Shown here one piece after another: positions 56,944 through 64,000 of a stretch of 64,000 bases of DNA. Location of the stretch: the NCBI RefSeq assembly GCF_002933275.1, contig NZ_PSSX01000001.1, forward strand, positions 186,001 to 250,000. The letters are read 5' to 3'. Origin of the DNA: Marinobacter maroccanus. Lineage in GTDB: Bacteria; Pseudomonadota; Gammaproteobacteria; Pseudomonadales; Oleiphilaceae. Each line of letters begins with the position of its first letter. The first letter of the stretch is position 1. The notes beneath the pieces were generated by a model that saw only the letters and a program-made list of their open reading frames with translations, had not been told where the DNA came from and did not search any database. A program made the position numbers and the translations under genes.

Positions 56944-57549
56944 ATGCCATCAATCATTCTCGCCTCGGCTTCGCCGCGCCGGGCGGAGCTGTTGCAGCAA
57001 ATCGGCCTGAATTTCTCGGTTCGTCCTGCAGACATCGACGAAACACCAGAGCCCGATGAAACTCCGGAACAGTATGTGGAACGATTAGCCCGGGAGAAGG
57101 CGCTGGCTGTGGCCGGGTCTTCGCCGGAATGCCTGGTTCTGGGGTCAGATACCTCCGTGGTGCTCGAAGGCAAAATCCTGGGTAAGCCGACAGACCCGGC
57201 CGATGCCAGGGAAACCCTGGCCCGACTCTCCGGTGCGACTCACCAGGTCATGACTGCCGTGGCGCTGGCCACCGAAGGCCAATGCCAGTCGGTTCTGGTC
57301 ATTACCGAGGTTTGTTTCAGGCAGCTTTCTAGCGCAGAGATCGAAGCCTACGTGGCCAGCGGCGAACCCATGGACAAGGCCGGAAGTTATGGAATTCAGG
57401 GCCTTGGTGGTATTTTTGTTAATGAGCTCCGGGGTAGCTACAGTGCCGTGGTTGGTCTGCCGCTGCAGGAAACCGCCGCATTGCTGGCTGGTGCCGGTTA
57501 CCCGGTCTGGAAAAACTGGCCGCGCAGTCTGGAGAGCCAAACATTATGA
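56944..57549 (+). CDS. maf: Maf-type nucleoside triphosphate pyrophosphatase (YhdE-like)
   Basis: Maf proteins hydrolyse dTTP/UTP or modified nucleotides to monophosphates; this position next to mreBCD and rng is that of E. coli YhdE. The 201-residue protein has the N-terminal signature [18 protein letters not shown], the catalytic Asp in LGSDTSVVL and the [12 protein letters not shown] loop. It overlaps rng by 4 bp. The substrate class (dTTP/UTP) is inferred from synteny. Confidence 0.94.
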   Translation: MPSIILASASPRRAELLQQIGLNFSVRPADIDETPEPDETPEQYVERLAREKALAVAGSSPECLVLGSDTSVVLEGKILGKPTDPADARETLARLSGATHQVMTAVALATEGQCQSVLVITEVCFRQLSSAEIEAYVASGEPMDKAGSYGIQGLGGIFVNELRGSYSAVVGLPLQETAALLAGAGYPVWKNWPRSLESQTL

Positions 57550-59027
57550 GTGAAGAGATTCTTATTAACGTCACGCCGGTGGAAACGCGGGTGGCCCTGG
57601 TTGAAAATGGCATGCTGCAGGAAGCCTACATAGAGCGCACCAGCAGGAAAGGCATAGTCGGGAACATCTACAAGGGCAAAGTGGTGCGTGTTTTGCCGGG
57701 CATGGAAGCGGCGTTCGTCGATATTGGTCTGGAACGGGCTGCATTTATCCATGCCTCCGATGTGGTTCCGAGTCAGTCCAATGGCGATGAGCCTGCCGAC
57801 ACCCCCAAAACCGTTCCCGATATCCGCAGTTTACTCCGGGAGGGGCAGTCCCTGGTGGTCCAGGTTACCAAGGACCCGATCGGCACCAAGGGCGCCCGTC
57901 TGACCACCCAGCTTTCAATCCCGTCCCGGTATCTGGTGTTCATGCCCGGTGTCAGCCACGTTGGTATTTCGCAGCGGATTGAGGACGACGCGGAGCGGGC
58001 GCGCCTGAAAACCCTCGTTGAGGCGGCCGCAGCGGAAGATCAGGATGTTCAGGGTGGTTATATCATCCGGACGGCAGCGGAAGCGGCGTCACCTGAAGAC
58101 CTGATCGGCGACATGGCCTACTTGCACCGGTTGAGCCAATCGATCCATGAGCGGATTGCCCGGGTTCAGGCCCCGGCCGTTGTGTACCAGGATCTGCCTC
58201 TGTTTATTCGCACCATCCGGGACCTGATCCGGCCGCAGACTGAAAAGGTGCGCATCGACAGCCGCGAGAGTCACCAGAGGGTGATGGAGTTTGTTGAAGA
58301 GTTCGTTACGGAATTTGCCGACAAGGTCGAGTACTACCCGGGCGAGCGGCCCATCTTCGACTTGTACTCGGTGGAAGATGAAATCCAGAAAGCCCTGAGC
58401 CGAAAGGTCCAGCTCAAGTCCGGTGGTTATGTGATCATCGACCAGACCGAGGCCATGACCACCATCGATATCAATACCGGCGCGTTTGTGGGGCACCGGA
58501 ACCTGGAAGAGACCATCTTCAAGACCAATCTGGAGGCCGCCAGGGCCATCAGCCGTCAGCTCCGTCTGCGAAATCTGGGCGGCATAATCATCATCGATTT
58601 TATCGACATGGAAGACCCAGAGCACCAGCGCCAGGTACACCGGATGCTTGAGAAAATGCTGGAGCGGGATCACGCCAAGACCAAGATCACCGGGGTGTCC
58701 GAGCTGGGGCTGGTGGAAATGACCCGCAAGCGCACCACCGAGAGCCTTGGCCAGGTACTTTGCGAGCCCTGCCCGATCTGCGACGGGCGCGGTTTCCTGA
58801 AAACTACCGAAACCGTGTGCTACGAAGTCTTCCGGGAAATTCTCCGGGTCAATCGCGCCTACGATGCCGAAAGCTATCTGGTGATGGCCTCCCAGAGTGT
58901 GGTGGATCGCCTGCTAGATGAAGAATCGGACAACGTGGCCGATCTTGAAACCTTTATCAGCAAGACCATTCGCTTCCAGGTGGAGCCGTTCTACAGCCAG
59001 GAGCAGTACGATGTTGTTCTGCTCTGA
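57546..59027 (+). CDS. rng: Ribonuclease G
   Basis: RNase G processes the 5' end of 16S rRNA and degrades some mRNAs. The 493-residue protein, much shorter than RNase E, begins [20 protein letters not shown], has an S1 domain (about 38-125), the DNase-I-like catalytic part with [13 protein letters not shown] and [16 protein letters not shown], and the Zn-link [11 protein letters not shown]. There is no long C-terminal scaffold. It overlaps maf by 4 bp. Confidence 0.96.
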   Translation: MSEEILINVTPVETRVALVENGMLQEAYIERTSRKGIVGNIYKGKVVRVLPGMEAAFVDIGLERAAFIHASDVVPSQSNGDEPADTPKTVPDIRSLLREGQSLVVQVTKDPIGTKGARLTTQLSIPSRYLVFMPGVSHVGISQRIEDDAERARLKTLVEAAAAEDQDVQGGYIIRTAAEAASPEDLIGDMAYLHRLSQSIHERIARVQAPAVVYQDLPLFIRTIRDLIRPQTEKVRIDSRESHQRVMEFVEEFVTEFADKVEYYPGERPIFDLYSVEDEIQKALSRKVQLKSGGYVIIDQTEAMTTIDINTGAFVGHRNLEETIFKTNLEAARAISRQLRLRNLGGIIIIDFIDMEDPEHQRQVHRMLEKMLERDHAKTKITGVSELGLVEMTRKRTTESLGQVLCEPCPICDGRGFLKTTETVCYEVFREILRVNRAYDAESYLVMASQSVVDRLLDEESDNVADLETFISKTIRFQVEPFYSQEQYDVVLL

Positions 59028-59067
59028 TCCCGGGAAACTACGCCGGGTACTGGATTAAGGGGCCCGG

Positions 59068-62000
59068 ATGTCCTCTGCCGATCAAGAACCGCCGCTTCCG
59101 GAGAACCTCCCTGAGAGTCCTCCCGTTCGGCTATTGGCGCGGCTGGCCAGCCTGATCTGGTGGCTGCTGTTGGCGCTGCTGGTGCTCCTGGCCCTTTACG
59201 CCGGGCTTGGTCGTCAGCTGACCCAGAACGTGGACAGCTTTCGCGATGATCTGGCTCGGGAGCTGTCAGATCGACTGGGCCATGATGTCAGTATCGGACG
59301 CCTTTCCTCCCAGTGGTACTGGCTCGATCCTTCATTCACAGCCCGCGACATTCAGATCAGCCATCCTGACACCGGCGTCGTTGTTGCCAACCTCCAGCAT
59401 CTGAATATCCGCTTTGATGCGCTCGCCTCGCTGACCCGTCTGAGAATCGTCTTTGAGGATTTTCAGGCAGACGGTCTTGAGCTGACCGTCAATCAAGAGC
59501 GGGGTGGCGATGTCGCTGTCAGAGGTGCAGAAATACCGGAACCGGTTAGCAATCAGTTGCAGGAGTGGCTGGAGCTTGCCGGCAACTGGCTGTCTGACCC
59601 CTACGTGAAGATTACCCGCGTCAATCTGGGCATCCGGGACAACCAGGGGAGCCTTCGTCACCTGGATATTCCCCAACTTGACCTGGATTACCGCCGTGGC
59701 TTGTTCCATGCCTCGGGCCGCGCCATGCAGTCGGGAACCACCCAGCAGCTGGCCAGCTTTGCCCTCGTAGGCCGCCACTTTTTTCGAGGCGACTTTACCG
59801 GTCAGCTGTACCTTGATGTAGATTCCGGCCGGCTGTTTGATGGACTCATCGACGAGTACCAGTGGCGGACGCTCCGGGTGGAAGGGTTCGATCTTGGCGG
59901 TGAGGCCTGGCTAACGTTCCGCAATGGCCTTCTGCAACAGGTGACCGGGACGGTTCGAACACCCTATTTGCAGCTGGGTGTCGGGTACGAATCCCTGGCG
60001 CCCCTGGAAGACATCCAGGCAAGGTTTGGCTGGCGTCGCCACGACACTGTGATTACGGATGAGACGCTGGTCGAGTCCGGCGCCTTCGCTCTCGGGGAGT
60101 GGCATCTGAAGCAGCTTCAATGGACCTGGGACGGCGACGTGGTCTCCCCCTTCAGTCTCCGCCTGGCCCCCTCTGAGGGCGGTATGTCCGTTATTGCCGA
60201 CGCCCTGCCGCTTGCGCCCACCCGCCGCCTGGCGGCCAGGCTCCCGATATTGCCGGACCGGGCACTCAGGGCTTTGCGCAACTACCGGCCCGGCGGCTTC
60301 CTGGATCAATTGAAGATATTCTTTCCCGAGGGAGCCCCGGAGGACTTTGAACTCTCCGGACGTTTGCGCGAAATCAGCGTCCGGGCCCACGGCGGTGCAC
60401 CGGGCGTCACCTCGGTCAACGGAGACATCTTTCTCGACCGACAAAAGGGATATGTTCGCGTTGCAGCCGGAGAGTCGCCTGCCTCACTGGAGTTTCCGGA
60501 GCTTTTCGGTAGCGCCTGGTCATTTCCGCAACTGGACGGCCAGGTGGCCTGGCATCTGGATGGCCCCATTACCCGCGTGTTTTCAGACGGCGTTCGGATG
60601 CGCTATGGCGAAGCCACAGAGCTCGACGGTGCGTTTGACCTGAGGATGGACCGCGAGGGCGAGGATAACCTTGGCCTGAGGGTTTCAGTGGAAAACGGCA
60701 ACGCCGGAATGCTGGCGGATTTTGTTCCGGTCAAAGCCGTCGACCCTGGGCTATACGATTGGCTCACTACGGCCATTCTCAAGGCAGATATCAGTTCGGG
60801 AACCTTCTTCGGCCACGGCCAGATAGGCTCTGATGCGCCGAAGGGGGCTTTTGTTACTTCCATGATCTTTGAATTCGATCAGGCATCCGTCCGCTATGAT
60901 GGCGCATGGCCGGAAGTCACAGGTGCCCGCGGCAATGTCAGGGTTCACAACGGGAACACCGTGGTCCGTCTTGAAGCTGGCCGCACCGGAGGCCTGGACC
61001 TCGACTCCGGAACGGTTCGCGTGATTCCCTCCGATCAAGGCACCCGGGTAAGGGTGGATGTGTCGGCTCTGGTACCCGGCGAATCGGTTGATTTCTGGAT
61101 GGCAAACAGCCCGTTGGGTGATATGGCAGGGACAGAGGTCCAGAAGCTGCAATATGGTGGTGAGTATCAGCTGAATCTTGGTATTGATCTGCCACTGGGT
61201 TCGGAACAGCCGCCGGTGGTTGAGGCGACCATTGACGTCGAGAAGGGTTCCGTATCCTATCCGGCTGCAGGGCTGGTCTGGCAATCGGTTCGTGGTGAGC
61301 TGACCTATCACAGTGAAGACGGGTTTTCCGGTGGTCCCCTGGCTGCGGAATTTTTCGGTGAGCCGGTTGCCATAGCTCTCAGCAAGGCTCGGGCCGGCAA
61401 TGCACTCAGCATTCGCCAGTCCGGCTCCCTCCCGGTGCCTGATGTGTTCGCCAGGGCAGGGCTGTCCACCGACTCCGGTTTTGGCCTGCAAGGCAAGGTT
61501 GCCTACACCGCCGAACTGGATGTGGGGGCCCAGTCCACATCCGGCATTCGCGTGCGCTCCAGTCTTGAGGGCCTGGCAGTGGACTGGCCGGAACCTCTGT
61601 CAAAAACCGCGAGTGAGGCAGCGCCTTTGCGGGCGACCATCAATCCATCCGCTTCCGGCGGCCTTGGCATCACCGGTGATTGGGAAAACCGGGCCACTTT
61701 CGACCTGTTGTGGAAAGAAACAGGATTCGATCTGCGCCTGGGTCGTCTGTATCTCGGCACCGAGGTCCTGACCGACATCGATATCAATGCGCTCGATCTT
61801 GATGACCGATGGGTTGTTAACACCCGTTCGCAACGCGCCGAAGGCCGGCTGTTAATCCCGCAGAACGGCGATACTGTGAAGGCCGATTTTCAGGTGCTAC
61901 GGCTCGTCCGTAGCGAGACAGCCCGTGATGATTCGCCGGAATTACTGACGCTGGAAGAGCAACTGGAAGCCTTCCGGGCCCTGGACATGGGCAGCTGGCC

Positions 62001-62823
62001 GGATATTGATGTGTCGATCGCCGAACTTCAGTTGAATGAGGAATCCCTCGGTCAATGGGGCTTCCGGCTTCGCCCCGAACCGTTCCGGCTGAAAGTGAAC
62101 GATATTGAAGGTCGCCTCAATTCCCTGACATTGCTGGGAGATATAACCTGGAGCATAGTCGGCGACCGTGAAACCAGCCGGTTCAAGGGATCAATCACCG
62201 GCGGCGCCCTGGCGGACCTTAGTGAGCTGTTGAATGCTGAAATGCCGGTCACCAACGAGGGTACCAATATCGAGCTGGACCTGGACTGGCCCGGCCGCCC
62301 GGATGAGTTTTCCATACCCGAGCTCAGTGGCTCCGTGAGCCTGAGGCTGGATGAGGGCGTCATCCTTGAACGAAACAACACGGCCCAATTGTTCCGGGTT
62401 TTCAATCTGCTGAACTCCGACACACTCTGGCGCCGGCTGAAGCTCGACTTCTCTGATCTGTACGAGCGAGGGGTGGCCTTTGATGCGATCTCGGGCAAGG
62501 CGCAGATCATTAACGGGTTGCTGACCATGGACCCGGAGCTGCAGATTGTGGGCCCTTCGGGAGCCTTCAAACTCAGCGGTACCACCAACATGGCCAGCGA
62601 GGAGCTGGATATGCGGCTTGTGGTTGTGTTACCCCTGACCCAGAATTTGCCCCTGGCCGCGTTGCTTATGGGGGCAGGAGCGCCAATTGGCGGCGCCCTG
62701 TTTGTGCTGGACAAGATTCTGGGCGATCCTCTGAGCAAGCTGACCAGCGCAACCTACAGTGTGACTGGCACATGGGAGGACCCGGAAGTGGATCTGCAGC
62801 GGGTATTTGATACCGGAGAGTAA
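59068..62823 (+). CDS. yhdP: YhdP-family AsmA-like phospholipid transport protein
   Basis: YhdP is a very long AsmA-clan protein that, with TamB and YdbH, bridges inner and outer membranes and moves phospholipid. The 1251-residue protein has one N-terminal transmembrane helix (about 27-50, LASLIWWLLLALLVLLALYA), then a continuous beta-rich body (DUF3971 and AsmA-like C-terminal region) expected to form a hydrophobic groove, and ends with a hydrophobic segment LPLAALLMGAGAPIGGALFV before SVTGTWEDPEVDLQRV. Length is close to E. coli YhdP (1266). It follows rng in the conserved mre-maf-rng-yhdP order. Confidence 0.93.
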   Translation: MSSADQEPPLPENLPESPPVRLLARLASLIWWLLLALLVLLALYAGLGRQLTQNVDSFRDDLARELSDRLGHDVSIGRLSSQWYWLDPSFTARDIQISHPDTGVVVANLQHLNIRFDALASLTRLRIVFEDFQADGLELTVNQERGGDVAVRGAEIPEPVSNQLQEWLELAGNWLSDPYVKITRVNLGIRDNQGSLRHLDIPQLDLDYRRGLFHASGRAMQSGTTQQLASFALVGRHFFRGDFTGQLYLDVDSGRLFDGLIDEYQWRTLRVEGFDLGGEAWLTFRNGLLQQVTGTVRTPYLQLGVGYESLAPLEDIQARFGWRRHDTVITDETLVESGAFALGEWHLKQLQWTWDGDVVSPFSLRLAPSEGGMSVIADALPLAPTRRLAARLPILPDRALRALRNYRPGGFLDQLKIFFPEGAPEDFELSGRLREISVRAHGGAPGVTSVNGDIFLDRQKGYVRVAAGESPASLEFPELFGSAWSFPQLDGQVAWHLDGPITRVFSDGVRMRYGEATELDGAFDLRMDREGEDNLGLRVSVENGNAGMLADFVPVKAVDPGLYDWLTTAILKADISSGTFFGHGQIGSDAPKGAFVTSMIFEFDQASVRYDGAWPEVTGARGNVRVHNGNTVVRLEAGRTGGLDLDSGTVRVIPSDQGTRVRVDVSALVPGESVDFWMANSPLGDMAGTEVQKLQYGGEYQLNLGIDLPLGSEQPPVVEATIDVEKGSVSYPAAGLVWQSVRGELTYHSEDGFSGGPLAAEFFGEPVAIALSKARAGNALSIRQSGSLPVPDVFARAGLSTDSGFGLQGKVAYTAELDVGAQSTSGIRVRSSLEGLAVDWPEPLSKTASEAAPLRATINPSASGGLGITGDWENRATFDLLWKETGFDLRLGRLYLGTEVLTDIDINALDLDDRWVVNTRSQRAEGRLLIPQNGDTVKADFQVLRLVRSETARDDSPELLTLEEQLEAFRALDMGSWPDIDVSIAELQLNEESLGQWGFRLRPEPFRLKVNDIEGRLNSLTLLGDITWSIVGDRETSRFKGSITGGALADLSELLNAEMPVTNEGTNIELDLDWPGRPDEFSIPELSGSVSLRLDEGVILERNNTAQLFRVFNLLNSDTLWRRLKLDFSDLYERGVAFDAISGKAQIINGLLTMDPELQIVGPSGAFKLSGTTNMASEELDMRLVVVLPLTQNLPLAALLMGAGAPIGGALFVLDKILGDPLSKLTSATYSVTGTWEDPEVDLQRVFDTGE

Positions 62824-62853
62824 CTTTTCTGTTCGGCAATAGCGGAGGCAGTT

Positions 62854-63699
62854 ATGAGTAAGCGTGTTTCCAACCGGGTCGCAGCCATTCAGATGGTCAG
62901 CGGCCATGATATCGAGGCCAACCTGGCCGAATCGGAAAAGCTGCTGCACGAGGCGGCCGCACAGGGCGCGTCTGTTGCGGTTCTGCCGGAAAACTTCGCG
63001 GTCCTGGCCACGTCCCAGATGATCGATTGTGGTCGCCGGGAAGCGGGCCCGGAACCCATCATCCGATCATTCCTCGCGGAACAGGCCCGAAAACTGGGAA
63101 TCTGGATCGTTGGCGGATCAATGCCTGTGGCCAAGCGACCGGATGGTTCAGAGATCGGCGATCGTGTCCGGGCAACCTGTCTGGTGTTTGACGACCAGGG
63201 CAGGGAAGTTGCCCGCTACGACAAAATCCACCTGTTCGATGCCATGGTAGAAGACGCCCATGGCCAGTACCGGGAATCCGACACCTTTGAGCCGGGCGAG
63301 GAGGTGGTTACCGTGGACACGCCCGCCGGCAAGCTGGGCCTGGCTATCTGTTACGACTTGCGCTTCCCGGAACTGTTCCGGCTGCTGCGAGAGCAGGACG
63401 TAGACTGGATTTGCCTGCCGAGCGCCTTTACCTGGCAGACCGGCGATGCCCACTGGTATCCGTTGATCCGGGGGCGAGCCATCGAAAACCAGGTGTGGGT
63501 AGTGGCGCCGGGCCAGGGTGGCCAGAACAGCGAGCGCCGGCGGACCTATGGCCACAGCCTGATCTGTGATCCCTGGGGCCGGGTGGTCACGGAGATGGGC
63601 GAAGGTCCGGGCGTGGTTGCCGCCGAGCTGGATTCAGATCAGGTAGCCAATCTGCGAACCCGCATGCCGGTGTGGGAGCACCGTCGGCTGAAGGGCTGA
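62854..63699 (+). CDS. Carbon-nitrogen hydrolase (nitrilase-superfamily amidase)
   Basis: A 281-residue nitrilase-superfamily protein of the Nit1/Nit2-like type. The catalytic triad is clear: Glu in VAVLPENFAVL, Lys in RYDKIHLFDAMV and Cys in LGLAICYDLRFPELF. The related Nit1/YafV-type enzymes remove deaminated glutathione or act as omega-amidases; the genomic place after yhdP is conserved in pseudomonads, but the substrate cannot be assigned. A GGAGG site lies in front of the ATG. It ends 3 bp from the convergent darP. Confidence 0.9.
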   Translation: MSKRVSNRVAAIQMVSGHDIEANLAESEKLLHEAAAQGASVAVLPENFAVLATSQMIDCGRREAGPEPIIRSFLAEQARKLGIWIVGGSMPVAKRPDGSEIGDRVRATCLVFDDQGREVARYDKIHLFDAMVEDAHGQYRESDTFEPGEEVVTVDTPAGKLGLAICYDLRFPELFRLLREQDVDWICLPSAFTWQTGDAHWYPLIRGRAIENQVWVVAPGQGGQNSERRRTYGHSLICDPWGRVVTEMGEGPGVVAAELDSDQVANLRTRMPVWEHRRLKG

Positions 63700-63702
63700 A
63701 AC

Positions 63703-64000
63703 TCACACTGATTCAGCGTCGTCGATGCATTCCCGAAGATAGCGGAACAGTTTCCGGGCCTGGCCGGTGTTTTTCTGTTTCTCCACATCCTTGCGGGCGT
63801 TGCGGGCCAGGTTGCGCAGGTGCTGCATATCGGCGCTGGGGCAGTAGCTGAAGAATTCGCCAACAACTGAGTCGCCCTCGGCAATCATCCTGTCCCGCCA
63901 ACGCTCTGCCAGGTGGTGCCTGCGGGTGTGTTCCTCGCTACCTGCATCAAAGGCGTCAATGGCTTTCGCCAGGGCCTCTGGGTCGTCTTCCTGGCGGATG
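63703..64000 (-). CDS. darP: Ribosome biogenesis factor DarP/YjgA, C-terminal part (cut by window edge)
   Basis: DarP (YjgA) associates with late 50S precursors. The 3' 99 codons are in the window and run off the right edge without a start. The visible sequence includes AIDAFDAGSEEHTRRHHLAE, RWRDRMIAEGD, and the family C-terminus QHLRNLARNARKDVEKQKN followed by KLFRYLRE, a highly charged helical protein. Upstream start and any neighbour (pmbA is usual) lie outside. In many relatives tldD sits between the nitrilase gene and yjgA; it is not present at this junction. Confidence 0.87.
   Translation of the reverse strand, partial: IRQEDDPEALAKAIDAFDAGSEEHTRRHHLAERWRDRMIAEGDSVVGEFFSYCPSADMQHLRNLARNARKDVEKQKNTGQARKLFRYLRECIDDAESV

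Overview
The window reads as a chromosomal housekeeping stretch from a moderately GC-rich gammaproteobacterium. Gene order and protein sequences point to Marinobacter or a close relative: rsgA/orn, mutL-miaA-hfq-hflXKC-hisZ-purA, bioBFHCD followed by two fadE-type genes, miaB-phoH-ybeY-corC-lnt, leuS-lptE-holA, and gatCAB divergent from mreBCD-maf-rng-yhdP. This is a recognition from family knowledge and synteny, not a database result. No tRNA, rRNA, CRISPR array, prophage or transposase gene was seen.

Layout. 1-4.3 kb: rsgA (cut by the edge), orn, queG, nnr, tsaE. 4.3-15.3 kb: amidase, mutL, miaA, hfq, hflX, hflK, hflC, hisZ, purA, all rightward. 15.3-18.9 kb: leftward cmoB, cmoA, a small membrane protein, an SrkA-type kinase and another small membrane protein. 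19-30.9 kb: an FAD oxidoreductase, comF, the biotin operon bioB-F-H-C-D, a tiny flagellar-rod-like protein, a SprA-type putative metalloprotease and two long acyl-CoA dehydrogenases. 30.9-45.2 kb: endonuclease I, a coiled-coil protein, holA-lptE-leuS, a YbeL-type zinc ribbon gene, lnt-corC-ybeY-phoH-miaB, trmH, yejK. 45.5-64 kb: cysND, a PilZ protein, rimO, gatCAB, mreBCD, maf, rng, yhdP, a nitrilase and the 3' part of darP/yjgA.

The coding genes are mostly conventional; the intergenic DNA is not. Eleven elements of nearly constant size (about 106-118 bp) share one architecture: a left arm of 26-32 bp, a conserved core of 52-56 bp, and a right arm that is the near-perfect inverse of the left. 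The arms differ from copy to copy, while the core always carries two small hairpins with a TGGA/GGGA/AGGA apex whose stems covary. Two further palindromes (type C) follow the same logic around a different core (GAGCGAAGCGAG). REP/REPIN-like sequences lie between or next to these palindromes at three loci. The elements occur in divergent, convergent and co-directional gaps, including inside the bio operon, so they are not simply terminators. I regard this palindrome family as the best candidate for an undescribed system here.

Other points of interest are a probable AUU start codon for mreC that restores its membrane anchor, a CysN carrying a decayed APS-kinase domain without a P-loop, a candidate BirA operator before bioB, a double PsrA-like operator on the first fadE promoter, and a trmH stop codon that lies inside a perfect 24-bp palindrome.
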